DNA from: CALACW01 sp963627915
GTDB lineage: Bacteria > Bacillota > Clostridia > Oscillospirales > Acutalibacteraceae
Direction of reading: 5' to 3'
DNA length: 64,000 bases
Assembly (NCBI GenBank): GCA_963627915.1
Contig: CAVGCY010000012.1
Coordinates: 30,462-94,461, forward strand
A model generated the notes under the pieces. The model saw nothing but the letters and a program-made list of their open reading frames with translations, was not told the DNA's origin and ran no database searches. Made by a program: the position numbers and the translations under genes. Below, one piece after another: positions 8,165 through 17,047 of the stretch; position 1 is the first letter of the stretch; every line of letters begins with the position of its first letter.

Positions 8165-10792
8165 ATGAAAATTGCAAAATCAGCTTTATCGCTTATACTT
8201 TCTTTTATAATATCGATTTGCGTACTGCCGTACGTCTGCGCGTCGGACGAGGCAGATTCGTTCATGCTTGCCGATATGAACGCGGACGGAAAAATCACGG
8301 CGTCCGACGCTCTGAGCGCGCTGAGAATCGCCGCGCTGATAGACAAGCCCGACGAGGAAAGCATTCTGAGAGGGGATTTAAATGCCGACGGTAAAATAAC
8401 GACGCCCGACGCAAGAAGAATATTAAGAACGGCGTCAAGGCTTGAGGAATTAAAAGCAACGGATCTGCCCGCGCTTATAACAAAAATGATGAACGAGCCG
8501 TTTTGCGTCGACATTTACGACGGTGAAAATATTATAAAGGATCAGCTTATTTCCTCGCCCGGCGCGATAAGCGTCAAAACATACGAAAAAGAGGCTTCAG
8601 ACGAAACGAACGGCGAAAAAATTGACAGAAGAATGATTATAGTATCGTCCGGCGATTCCTCGGACGGAGAATACGACCTGGACTGCGTTCATTCGCAGTA
8701 CATCGCATATTCCGACGAAATTTACGCAACAAGTCTTAACGATTATTCGCTCTGTTTCGGTCTGCTCAAAACGGACGTAAAATATTCGGTATCATACAAA
8801 GATACGTCGTTTTCAATTCGTTATGATTCCGGCGCGCAATATGATTTTACTTTTTCATCCGGAAAACTCACGGACATGAACGCAAGCTTCAACGACGAAA
8901 CCGTAAGCTTCAAAACGGCGGATATTCATTTTAACGAATGCGACGCGCTGCTGCCGCTTACGGAGAGCGTCGATATTACATCCGATTATTTTAACGATTT
9001 TTTAGCCTCGGCGGCGGCGGACGAAATTGAAATTGAATTTGCGCCGGGCGACAGCGCGGTTTACGTAACGCAAAATCTTACCCTGCCGAATAAGATTGAT
9101 TCGTACCCCTCGGCAAAAATCGAATGGACAAGCGCATCCGACAACGTAACGGACAACGGCATTATAACAAGAAACAAAGACAGCGTGGCAAAGGCGGAGC
9201 TTACAGCCGAGATAACCGTCGGAACGGCAAAAAAGCAAAAGAAATTCACTGTTGACATAATGCCCGAATCCGCCGGGACGCAAAAGGAAAATACGGCTGA
9301 TGACATTAAAAGCATGAACGGCGGAAACGACGTTTTAATCACAGATACAAACGGCAGAGTAACGTTGATAGACGGTATCTGTTCCGAAATTAAGGTTGAA
9401 AATTTCTCCGACGCGCTTTCCGTGCTGTCTCAGAACGCCGGAGTTCTCGGCGCGGATAAAGAAAATACGCGCTTTGTTCCGCTTTCTTCAAGAACGAACG
9501 AGTACGGTTCTCAGTATACGTTCAGACAGTTTTTCTCAGATACGGAGGTTTACCTCAGGCGGGTCACCGTCAGCACGAACAGCGACGGAATCTGCGATTA
9601 CATTTCAAGCTCCGTATTGGAAAAGGACGCGCTGACATCTGTTAAAAAAGCGGAAATAACCGTCGAAAATGCCGTAAAAACAGCCGAAAACCTCTACGGC
9701 GGAGATATTCGCGCCGACAGCGCGGAGCTTTATGTTTACGCATTGGACGAGTATGAAAACGCACCGGTTTATGTATATGCCGTAAACATTTCGGGATATG
9801 ACAAAAACGGTTATTATGTCAACGATAAAATATTCATAAACGCGCAAAACGGCGACGTAATAAAAACGGAATCAAAAAATGATTCAATCGCCGGACTGAC
9901 AGGCTCGGGCTTGGACGAACACGGAGAAATTCAAACGTTTCCGAGCATTATGGACAATTTTTACACGTTCAAAATGGAAGATCCCGAACGTAACATCCGC
10001 GTTTATGCATTTCTTAACGAATCATCGTCCGACCGCAGTCTGGCGGAATCGATGAGCTTTGACAACACGTTTGACGACAGTACGGCAGTCAGCGCGTATC
10101 TCAACATGATAAAGGTTTACGACGTATTCCGGGAGAAATTCAAAATTGATTCATACGACGGAAAAGGTTCTGTTATCAACATTGCCGTACATGACAATTC
10201 GCATAAAGACAACGCATTCTGGGATTCGGACAGCTTAAGCATGATATTCTGCGATAATTCCGATGAAAAGGCGAACAGTCCGAGCGTGGCGTCGGCTCTC
10301 GATATCGTTTCGCACGAGTACGCGCATGCGGTAATTGAAAGCACGGCGGGCGAACTGCCGTACGAAAACGCAACGGGAGCGATAAATGAAGCGTACGCCG
10401 ATATATTCGCCTGCTTCGTCGACGGAAACTGGACTGTCGGCGAGGACTGGGATACCGTAAGGGATATTTCAAACCCGAACAAATATAATGCTCCGTCGGA
10501 AATAAACGGAAAATATTTTATCGATTACAACAATACAAATAACGACCTCGGCGGAGTTCATACCAATTCGACCGTTATTTCGCACTGCGCGTATCTGATG
10601 AGCAAATATTCGCTTGCTTCCGATACGCTCGAAAAGCTGTGGTATCAGTCGCTGTCACTCGGTTACGACGGAATTTCCGATTTTTCAACGGTTCGACGAA
10701 ACGTAACAAAAGCCGCCGAGCTTCTGAATCTGTCCGACAGCGAAAAGGATATTGTCAATAAGGCGTTTGACCGCGTAAAAATATTTGAATAA
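8165..10792 (+). CDS. secreted M4 (thermolysin-like) metalloprotease with N-terminal dockerin-like repeats
   Basis: An 875-aa exported protease. Order: signal peptide (1-26); two calcium-loop repeats of dockerin type (DMNADGKITASDAL and DLNADGKITTPDAR, about 38-93); a domain of unknown type; an atrophied bacterial Ig-like domain (about 295-370); an FTP/PepSY-like propeptide; and the M4 catalytic domain. The active site is HEYAH near residue 716, with the third zinc ligand in NEAYAD (about 740) and the family motif GGVHTN (about 795). The dockerin pair at the N terminus is unusual, since dockerins are mostly C-terminal. AAAGAGG precedes the ATG. The likely role is extracellular protein degradation, possibly held on the surface through the dockerin. 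It may be controlled by the divergent LysR gene. Confidence 0.9.
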   Translation: MKIAKSALSLILSFIISICVLPYVCASDEADSFMLADMNADGKITASDALSALRIAALIDKPDEESILRGDLNADGKITTPDARRILRTASRLEELKATDLPALITKMMNEPFCVDIYDGENIIKDQLISSPGAISVKTYEKEASDETNGEKIDRRMIIVSSGDSSDGEYDLDCVHSQYIAYSDEIYATSLNDYSLCFGLLKTDVKYSVSYKDTSFSIRYDSGAQYDFTFSSGKLTDMNASFNDETVSFKTADIHFNECDALLPLTESVDITSDYFNDFLASAAADEIEIEFAPGDSAVYVTQNLTLPNKIDSYPSAKIEWTSASDNVTDNGIITRNKDSVAKAELTAEITVGTAKKQKKFTVDIMPESAGTQKENTADDIKSMNGGNDVLITDTNGRVTLIDGICSEIKVENFSDALSVLSQNAGVLGADKENTRFVPLSSRTNEYGSQYTFRQFFSDTEVYLRRVTVSTNSDGICDYISSSVLEKDALTSVKKAEITVENAVKTAENLYGGDIRADSAELYVYALDEYENAPVYVYAVNISGYDKNGYYVNDKIFINAQNGDVIKTESKNDSIAGLTGSGLDEHGEIQTFPSIMDNFYTFKMEDPERNIRVYAFLNESSSDRSLAESMSFDNTFDDSTAVSAYLNMIKVYDVFREKFKIDSYDGKGSVINIAVHDNSHKDNAFWDSDSLSMIFCDNSDEKANSPSVASALDIVSHEYAHAVIESTAGELPYENATGAINEAYADIFACFVDGNWTVGEDWDTVRDISNPNKYNAPSEINGKYFIDYNNTNNDLGGVHTNSTVISHCAYLMSKYSLASDTLEKLWYQSLSLGYDGISDFSTVRRNVTKAAELLNLSDSEKDIVNKAFDRVKIFE

Positions 10793-10810
10793 TTAACAGG
10801 AGAAATTAAA

Positions 10811-11203
10811 ATGACTTTGGAAGAAGCAAGAGAATTTTTTAAAGGCGATAAATTCGCATGCGAATGCCTCGGCGCAGTTATCGAGGAAGTCGGCGACGGC
10901 TATTCGCGCATAAGCATGAAGGTTAAAGATTCGCACCGAGCCGCGCACGGCGGAGTTATGGGAGGCGCACTGTTTACGCTTGCGGATTTCGCGTTCGCCG
11001 TCGCATGCAATACGCCCGATGCGCTTACCGTTACGGCAACGAGCAATATTAATTTTCTGAGCGGAGCGAAAACGGACGAGCTTGTCGCGGAGTGCAGAAG
11101 GATTAAAAACGGCAGACGCGTCTGCTTCTGCGAAACTACGGTAAAGGATTCCGACGGAAATATTGTCGCGTCTGTTTCGGCGGCGGGAGCGCACATGAGA
11201 TAA
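10811..11203 (+). CDS. PaaI-family hotdog thioesterase
   Basis: Small (130 aa) acyl-CoA thioesterase of the hotdog fold. The motif HGGVMGGALFTLADFAFA is the PaaI/4HBT signature, with the catalytic Asp in LADFAF. The protein would act on an aryl- or acyl-CoA in the cytoplasm as a tetramer; the exact substrate cannot be read from the sequence. The ATG follows AGGAGA. It lies 18 bp after the protease stop, so it may be read through from that gene, although the functions look unrelated. Confidence 0.85.
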   Translation: MTLEEAREFFKGDKFACECLGAVIEEVGDGYSRISMKVKDSHRAAHGGVMGGALFTLADFAFAVACNTPDALTVTATSNINFLSGAKTDELVAECRRIKNGRRVCFCETTVKDSDGNIVASVSAAGAHMR

Positions 11204-11258
11204 GAAAGCGTAATCCGCAAAGGTTTTCTTTAATGTAACGCCGGATTTTATAGCAAGA

Positions 11259-11310
11259 CGGCGGCCGGCGGTTGGAAATTACAATACCGAACGCCAACCG
11301 CCGACCGCCG
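11259..11310. repeat. GC-rich REP-like palindrome
   Basis: CGGCGGCCGGCGGTTGG (11259-11275) pairs with CCAACCGCCGACCGCCG (11294-11310), 16 of 17 positions, around an 18-nt loop. It lies between two convergent genes. A 14-bp part (CGGCGGTCGGCGGT) recurs at 34032-34045, so it may belong to a dispersed repeat family; it could also act as a transcription stop. Confidence 0.65.
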
Positions 11311-11340
11311 AAACGATAATCCGCTCCGGCAAGCTATCGC

Positions 11341-12465
11341 TTACCACTTATTCTCCACATACTCGCAGAAGGCGTACATATCGCCGACCTCGATTTTTTC
11401 GCCGCTGTCAAGCACGGCGGAACCCGACCACATACCGTGTACCTGGTGCGAATGCATACGAAGCGCGTTAAACAGGTTCGTATCGCAGTGATGATCATAA
11501 AACGGCTTCATTACAAAATCAAAACGTCCGTCCTTTGACACAAAATGCCAGTCGTCCATGTATTTATCGTCCTTGGGGAACGTTTCAACGTCTACGGCGT
11601 CGAATTTATGAGCCTTGCCGTCATAGAAAATACACGTTTCGGTAGCATTGCTCTCGTCGCCTATACCCCACGTAATTTCAAAGCCGAATGTATGCTTTTT
11701 GCCCTCGGAATCCGTAACGTAGGTGCTGCCGTTGCCCCAGTACCATACAAGCCGATACGGCGTGTTTACTCTGCCCCAGTCAAGACAGCAGAACGTATTT
11801 TCCTTTGAAAATTCAACAACCTTATTGCCGAATCTGTACGTACCCGAGCATGGCATGCAGTTTTGCTTCGTCGTCATGAAATAATTCGTCGGACAGCCCT
11901 TGAACGGAAGCACGGTCGTTATATTTTCAAGCCCCTCGGGGATATCCATTTTGAAACTGCATTCATATTTTCCGTCGGCGGACTTATAATAAAGCGTTCT
12001 GTACGTTTCATGCGTATCAAATTCAAAATCGGCTTTGCCGAAGCCGTTTACCGTATATTTTACGTTATTCGGCACGTCGCCCTTCGGAGGAAGGACATAC
12101 TTATCCCTTCCGCCGAGGTACAGCACGGTAGAGTCGGCAATCTTACCGGCGGCAAGCTTCTTTTTGGGATTCGGATGCCTTAAATCGATAAGAACAGCCG
12201 ATACGTAACCGCCGATCGAAATATTCGCAAAGCTTAACTGCACCATGTACCTGCCGTTTGATATCTGATAAAAATCCCACTCCTTGCGGTGCATGGGCGG
12301 AGTCGATTTTGTACGATCGTAGTCAAAAACGTTATGTCTTGCCCATCCGGGAGACATGAGAACGCCGGTATCCGTCAGGAGCGGAGTCGGCTCCGTGTAC
12401 TCCTTTTGAACGGAATCTATTTCACCGTTAAGCCAGCTTAAATATGTTCTTTTTGTTTCGCTCAT
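11341..12465 (-). CDS. DUF2804 family protein
   Basis: A 374-aa protein that matches the DUF2804 family from end to end, beginning with the typical PLLTDTGVL...GWARHN region and ending with a Trp/His-rich beta-sandwich (VHGMWSGSAVLDSGEKIEV). It has no signal peptide, so it is cytoplasmic. The family has no settled biochemical role; related folds bind lipids or hydrophobic ligands. GGAGG lies upstream of the start at 12465. It follows the kinase/nucleotidyltransferase pair on the same strand after 64 bp, which contain a small TTGCTC/GAGCAA hairpin. Confidence 0.8.
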   Translation of the reverse strand: MSETKRTYLSWLNGEIDSVQKEYTEPTPLLTDTGVLMSPGWARHNVFDYDRTKSTPPMHRKEWDFYQISNGRYMVQLSFANISIGGYVSAVLIDLRHPNPKKKLAAGKIADSTVLYLGGRDKYVLPPKGDVPNNVKYTVNGFGKADFEFDTHETYRTLYYKSADGKYECSFKMDIPEGLENITTVLPFKGCPTNYFMTTKQNCMPCSGTYRFGNKVVEFSKENTFCCLDWGRVNTPYRLVWYWGNGSTYVTDSEGKKHTFGFEITWGIGDESNATETCIFYDGKAHKFDAVDVETFPKDDKYMDDWHFVSKDGRFDFVMKPFYDHHCDTNLFNALRMHSHQVHGMWSGSAVLDSGEKIEVGDMYAFCEYVENKW

Positions 12466-12529
12466 TGTAATTCCTCCAAAAAAATTATCGGTTGCCGGCA
12501 GACATTGCTCAAAATATTCCGAGCAATAA

Positions 12530-13267
12530 TTACCGCTTTATCCCTTTGTATTCTCTGTTTATTTTTTCGTAGCCTTCGATATTGCCGACGTCATATCTTT
12601 TTCCCGGCATTTCCATCGCGTAAACGTCCGTCTTTTTGCAAAGCCACGCAGGATAGCTTCCGGGCGCGTCAACTCCGCAGCCGTCCGATATACCGTCCTT
12701 TATTTTCAAAAGATCTTCCTTTTTATAAAAATAAAACGGCGGACAGCACCAGTTTGATTCGGGCTCGGCGGGCTTTTCCCGCATATCGGCTATACGGTCG
12801 CCGCCGGACAATGAAATAACTCCGCATTTTTTAAGTTTATTTATATCCGCCTCAAAATAGCGCATAACGCATGAGGCGTTTTTTTCTTTTGCATATGAAA
12901 TAAATTCGCACAGGCTGAAATCGAGCACGTTATCACCGGCGATAACGAGGCAGTCCGTATCGATACCGCATTTGCCGACGGCAAGGACGATATCGTTTAC
13001 CGCGCCCAGACGGGTTTCGTTGCTTAACGTACCGTCGTCCAGAACGGTAATGTTATATTCGCTTTTTTCAGCCCATGAATTAAAATGCTCTGCAAATTTA
13101 CGGTTTGAAACAACAATGTATTCGTCAATTTCTCCGGACAGATTCATATCCGATATAAGCCAGTCGAGAATCGGCTTTCCCCCGACGGGGAGAAGCGGTT
13201 TCGGAAAATTTTCGGTCAGCGGGTAAAGCCTGGTCGCATAGCCCGCGGCAAGAATTATACATTTCAT
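12530..13267 (-). CDS. sugar-1-phosphate nucleotidyltransferase
   Basis: NTP-transferase family enzyme (245 aa) that joins a sugar 1-phosphate to a nucleoside triphosphate. The N terminus shows the signature LAAGYATRLYPLTENFPKPLLPVGGKP, with the pyrophosphorylase GxxTR-like loop altered to GYATRL, and VIAGDNVLDF carries the metal-binding Asp. There is no C-terminal beta-helix, so it is a short single-domain form. Its ATG overlaps the stop of the upstream GHMP kinase (ATGA at 13264-13267), which indicates translational coupling: the kinase would make the sugar 1-phosphate that this enzyme activates. The sugar is not known. Confidence 0.87.
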   Translation of the reverse strand: MKCIILAAGYATRLYPLTENFPKPLLPVGGKPILDWLISDMNLSGEIDEYIVVSNRKFAEHFNSWAEKSEYNITVLDDGTLSNETRLGAVNDIVLAVGKCGIDTDCLVIAGDNVLDFSLCEFISYAKEKNASCVMRYFEADINKLKKCGVISLSGGDRIADMREKPAEPESNWCCPPFYFYKKEDLLKIKDGISDGCGVDAPGSYPAWLCKKTDVYAMEMPGKRYDVGNIEGYEKINREYKGIKR

Positions 13268-14412
13268 CTGCTCACACCGTCCGAGCTTTTGCAGAAATAA
13301 ACGCCGAACGCGTCCGACAGCGCGGGAAATTCCCTTAAATACTCACGCGTAATTTTCTCGGTTATACTCTCCTTGAACGCCGGGTCAATAAGAGCGACGC
13401 AGCATCCCTTAAATCCCGCGCCGGAGAATCTGCCTCCGTAAATACCGTCGGTATCGAGCATTATATCATATAATTTTTTAAGCTCCGGAGAACCCGTTTC
13501 ATATGAATAAATCGAGCTGTGACCGCTTTCAAACGACAGTCTGCCGAATGTATCGATATCGCCCTGCCGCCATGCGGATATGCCCTTTTCAACGCGCTCC
13601 TGCTCGGAATACCAGTGTTCGGCGCGTTTTCTCCAATTATCGGGAAGCTTATCCTTATACTCATTAAACACCTCGGGAGGAATCTGACGAAGCCGCTTAT
13701 CCGCAAAATTCCCGTAAGGCATGCCGGAGAAAGCCAGCAGAGCATACGCCGCGCTTTGAATCTCGTCAACTCTCATATTATACGCCGAACCTACGAGCGT
13801 ACGGGGAACCCCGGAGAAAAATACGGCTATTTCATACGGCTTCATACCTTTGCCGGGGGCTATCGTTTCATGCGTGCCGTCGAATGTGTCGACAAAAAGA
13901 AGGCAGTCCTTTTTTGCGTAAACCTCGCACGACTGATCCATGCGTCCGCACTTAACTCCGACATACTCGTTCTCGGATTTGAGCGCGGTATCTATAAGCT
14001 CCTCGCTCGTCAGTATAATTCCGTTAGCCTTTATAACAGCCGAAATAAACGCAATGGTAACGGCGGCGGAGGACGAAAGTCCGCCTATGGGCAAAGTACC
14101 CTCGATATATGCTTCGATTCCGTTTTCAATCGTTCTCGTTCTCGAAAGAACATGAACCGCGCCCCTGAGATAATCAGCCCAGTCGCCCTGCTTGCGTTCG
14201 GGAATTTTATCCGCGGAAAAACGAACCTCGCCGTTGAAGTTTGCCGAACGAAGCGTAAATTTTCCGCCGGGGACAACGTTATAGCTTACGGTAATGCCCT
14301 TGTTCAGAGCAAAACCCGATATTTTTCCGAATTGAATATCGGAATGCGCTCCGATAGGCGCAACTCTGTAGGGACAAAACGTTTTAAATTGATATTCCTT
14401 CACAGCGTTCAC
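13264..14412 (-). CDS. GHMP kinase, galactokinase/galacturonokinase-like
   Basis: A 382-aa anomeric sugar kinase. The N-terminal substrate motif reads APIGAHSDIQFG rather than the galactokinase form with G-E-H-T-D; the Ala in place of Glu is what I recall of plant galacturonokinases. The GHMP phosphate loop GGLSSSAA (about residues 112-119) and the C-terminal GAGFKGC motif are intact. The product should be a sugar 1-phosphate. It is coupled by a 4-bp overlap to the nucleotidyltransferase, so together they look like a monosaccharide salvage route to an NDP-sugar, perhaps UDP-galacturonate. It starts with GTG at 14412 or possibly GTG at 14403. The substrate call is inference. Confidence 0.8.
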   Translation of the reverse strand: MNAVKEYQFKTFCPYRVAPIGAHSDIQFGKISGFALNKGITVSYNVVPGGKFTLRSANFNGEVRFSADKIPERKQGDWADYLRGAVHVLSRTRTIENGIEAYIEGTLPIGGLSSSAAVTIAFISAVIKANGIILTSEELIDTALKSENEYVGVKCGRMDQSCEVYAKKDCLLFVDTFDGTHETIAPGKGMKPYEIAVFFSGVPRTLVGSAYNMRVDEIQSAAYALLAFSGMPYGNFADKRLRQIPPEVFNEYKDKLPDNWRKRAEHWYSEQERVEKGISAWRQGDIDTFGRLSFESGHSSIYSYETGSPELKKLYDIMLDTDGIYGGRFSGAGFKGCCVALIDPAFKESITEKITREYLREFPALSDAFGVYFCKSSDGVSR

Positions 14413-14429
14413 ATCCTAATTGTTTTTAA

Positions 14430-16901
14430 TCACCAGATACTGTCTATTTTTGCGGAAACTCTCAAAATCGAGCGCGCGTCCGAAGCCGTAACGGAGTCGC
14501 TGAAATCAACGTCCGCTGCTCTTACGCGGATTTTTACGGCATTATCGAGCTTCGACGCAATTCTCAGAGCCGTACGTGCGTCGGACGCGGAAATAAGTCC
14601 GTTTGAATCAACGTCGCCCCTGACGGCGATATCGAGATATTTTCCCTTTTCTTCGAGGGAAAGCTTCATTCCCGTTATGACAAGCACGTCGCCGGCGTCA
14701 ATCTTATTTCCGTCTGCGGACAAAAGCGACCGAACCTTTGCCGCCTTAAACATATCCGAAATATCCGAAAGCGACTTACCCGCGTCTATTACGACATAGC
14801 CGTTTGCAAAATCGCAAAGCATTCTTGCGTTTTTACCCGTTATGATATCGTACTTTGCCTCGCCTATTCCCACATACGCAAATCCGTTTTCCACGGCGTA
14901 CGTCTTTGACGGAGAGTTGGGAACGCATATGAATTTAACGCCGTCGTTTTTAACGGCTCCGCCGTTTGAATCCTTTACAAATCCGTACGAGCACTCGCCC
15001 ATCGCATACTGTCCGGCGGGAAGCTCTATCGTTTTATATTCCTTACAGTCAAAAAACGCGTACGAACCTATACCCTCAAGCACGGAGGCGTTATTATATA
15101 TAACGTTTTCAAGACTTGTACAGCCCTCGAACGCCCTTTCCTTAACGGCGTAAACGGCACAAGTAAGCGTAAACTGTCTGATATTCTTACATCCGGAGAA
15201 CGCGCCCTCCTGAATGATCTCAATCGTATCGGGAAGAGTTATCGAATTTGCAAGACAATCCTTAAACGCATATTTGTTAATCTGCGCGACGGTATAGCCC
15301 TCGCGGACGCAGTCTCTTATAACAACGTCCTTATTTGCGGTCGAACTCTCATATGACGTTACGGCGGTATAGCCTTTTTTCTCCTTAAAATCATATGAAA
15401 CGTAATTTACGCCGTCAACGGTATCGTAATGCTCCCAGTTGCCGAGATATGAAACGAATTTTAATCCGTCAATTTTCTGTTCAACGGAGTTTGAGGTAAA
15501 TTTTGAAACGGAAACATAATCCCATATGTTTTTGTAAGTTACCTTCTCGCCGTCCGTTTTTACAATAACGGAAAGTACGCTTCTGTAATCAAGATTCTTC
15601 TCCTCGGCGGAATCAACCCTTAAAATAACCTTCGACTGTCCGTCCGAGTCGGTCGAAATCTCACACTTGCCGCTTTCGTCGACGGCGGCGGCTCTTACTA
15701 TTTTAACGTCGGGCTTAAACGTAAGCTCCATGTAATAATCGTTTGCGAATCCCGCGCCGGCGGTATAGAAGAGATATTCCTCATTAAGGCTCTCGCCGTC
15801 GCCGTACCTGTTGTACGTCGCGTCAAAACCCCTGAACCAGCTGTTTCCGTACTTTTCGGGAGTATAGACCGACGAGAGAGTCTGCGCCGTCACATTCGCA
15901 CGTCTGCCGTTTATTATTGCGGAATCCGAAACAAACGAGGATGAAAAATCATCGTAAACGCTCACGCCCGAATTAAGAGTAACCGGTATATACGCAACAT
16001 ACGAATCCACATACTTTTCACTCGTCATTGCGGTAATAATTACGGAATTTGACTCGGAATCTATAACAACGTTTGAATTAACCGCGCCGTCAGAGAACAT
16101 AACCGCCTCCTCGCCGAGAGTAAGCTTGCTCTTATCCGCGGAAACGCTTACAATCATCGACTTTACATTTCCGAGACTAAGCCTAACGGCGGCATACGCC
16201 TTATTGTTAAAATCGGAATAAACGTAAAATTCAACGCTTGCCGATACGACTTTTTCCGGCTCGGCGTTCTTATCCGCTTCGCTCGAAGCTTCTTCCGCGC
16301 TTACAATCTCCGTTATACTTTCCGATTCCGTCTTTGAAACGACCTCGCTTACGTCTTTATCTTCGGCGGGGGACGTTGTTTCCTTTACGGCCGTTTCCTC
16401 CTTGACCGCCGCCTTGAACGATTCGGGGTCAAATTTATTCGCGTCGACTATTTTCAATTCGCACTTTGTCTTTTCACCGTCTGCGGCATATTCCGAAAGA
16501 GTAAATGTATCCTCGATTTTTCCCGAAAAAGACGATTCAGTCTTATATGCGATTCGTCCGGAATAAACAAGCTCGTTTACGTTGTATCCCTTTTCAAAGC
16601 TCAGCATAAGAACGGCCGAATTATCCGTATGCGACGCTTTGCCGCTGACGGGCGGCATAATCGAGCCGAAACAGCCCGCAACGCTAACCGAATCGAGAGA
16701 GACAAGCGAAATTTCCGCCTCCGAAACGGATTTTCCCGTAAACAAATACACATCGGCGTATTTTGCTCCTGTCGACTTATTCTCGCTGACGGCAAGATAT
16801 ACCTCGGCGGTATCTGCGGCAAATCCGGTTACGACCATGGACGCGGCAAGAGCGATAACCGCAAGAACCGCGGTAATTTTAACTATAAAGCTTTTTTTCA
16901 T
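14430..16901 (-). CDS. secreted BspA-type leucine-rich-repeat protein with C-terminal dockerin-like repeats
   Basis: An 823-aa exported protein. A signal peptide (1-28) is followed by two beta-rich modules of similar design (about 30-150 and 215-340), separated by a Glu/Ser/Thr-rich linker. BspA/LRR_5 repeats follow around residues 525-690 (for example INKYAFKDC, IQEGAFSGC, VKERAFEGC, IGSYAFFDC), and a dockerin-like pair ends the protein (GDVDSNGLISASDAR and DVDFSDSVTASDAR). LRR_5 proteins usually mediate adhesion. The second dockerin loop has lost some calcium ligands. GGAGG precedes the ATG. The two beta modules could be cohesin-like, but I cannot confirm that. The gene follows birA after a gap that contains a GCAGC/GCTGC hairpin. 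Confidence 0.85.
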   Translation of the reverse strand: MKKSFIVKITAVLAVIALAASMVVTGFAADTAEVYLAVSENKSTGAKYADVYLFTGKSVSEAEISLVSLDSVSVAGCFGSIMPPVSGKASHTDNSAVLMLSFEKGYNVNELVYSGRIAYKTESSFSGKIEDTFTLSEYAADGEKTKCELKIVDANKFDPESFKAAVKEETAVKETTSPAEDKDVSEVVSKTESESITEIVSAEEASSEADKNAEPEKVVSASVEFYVYSDFNNKAYAAVRLSLGNVKSMIVSVSADKSKLTLGEEAVMFSDGAVNSNVVIDSESNSVIITAMTSEKYVDSYVAYIPVTLNSGVSVYDDFSSSFVSDSAIINGRRANVTAQTLSSVYTPEKYGNSWFRGFDATYNRYGDGESLNEEYLFYTAGAGFANDYYMELTFKPDVKIVRAAAVDESGKCEISTDSDGQSKVILRVDSAEEKNLDYRSVLSVIVKTDGEKVTYKNIWDYVSVSKFTSNSVEQKIDGLKFVSYLGNWEHYDTVDGVNYVSYDFKEKKGYTAVTSYESSTANKDVVIRDCVREGYTVAQINKYAFKDCLANSITLPDTIEIIQEGAFSGCKNIRQFTLTCAVYAVKERAFEGCTSLENVIYNNASVLEGIGSYAFFDCKEYKTIELPAGQYAMGECSYGFVKDSNGGAVKNDGVKFICVPNSPSKTYAVENGFAYVGIGEAKYDIITGKNARMLCDFANGYVVIDAGKSLSDISDMFKAAKVRSLLSADGNKIDAGDVLVITGMKLSLEEKGKYLDIAVRGDVDSNGLISASDARTALRIASKLDNAVKIRVRAADVDFSDSVTASDARSILRVSAKIDSIW

Positions 16902-17047
16902 ATCTACAGATAACCTCCGATTTTTATCTTATTGACAATTTTATTTTCAAACGCGGACTGCATTGCATACGAGCTTTGCGTTTTTCATATTGACCTCGCA
17001 GCGGCGCTGCCGGTTATTTGTTTGAAGCAGCAATTCATATTTTTAAA

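Noticed and set aside
13519..14799. Long plus-strand open frame of 426 codons across the kinase gene
   Set aside because: It is antisense to a clear GHMP kinase, has no domain signature and crosses a gene boundary; it arises from codon bias.
8140..16901. Dockerin-like repeats as proof of a cellulosome
   Set aside because: No cohesin scaffold, carbohydrate-binding module or secreted cellulase is seen in the window; such repeats are common on other secreted Ruminococcaceae proteins.
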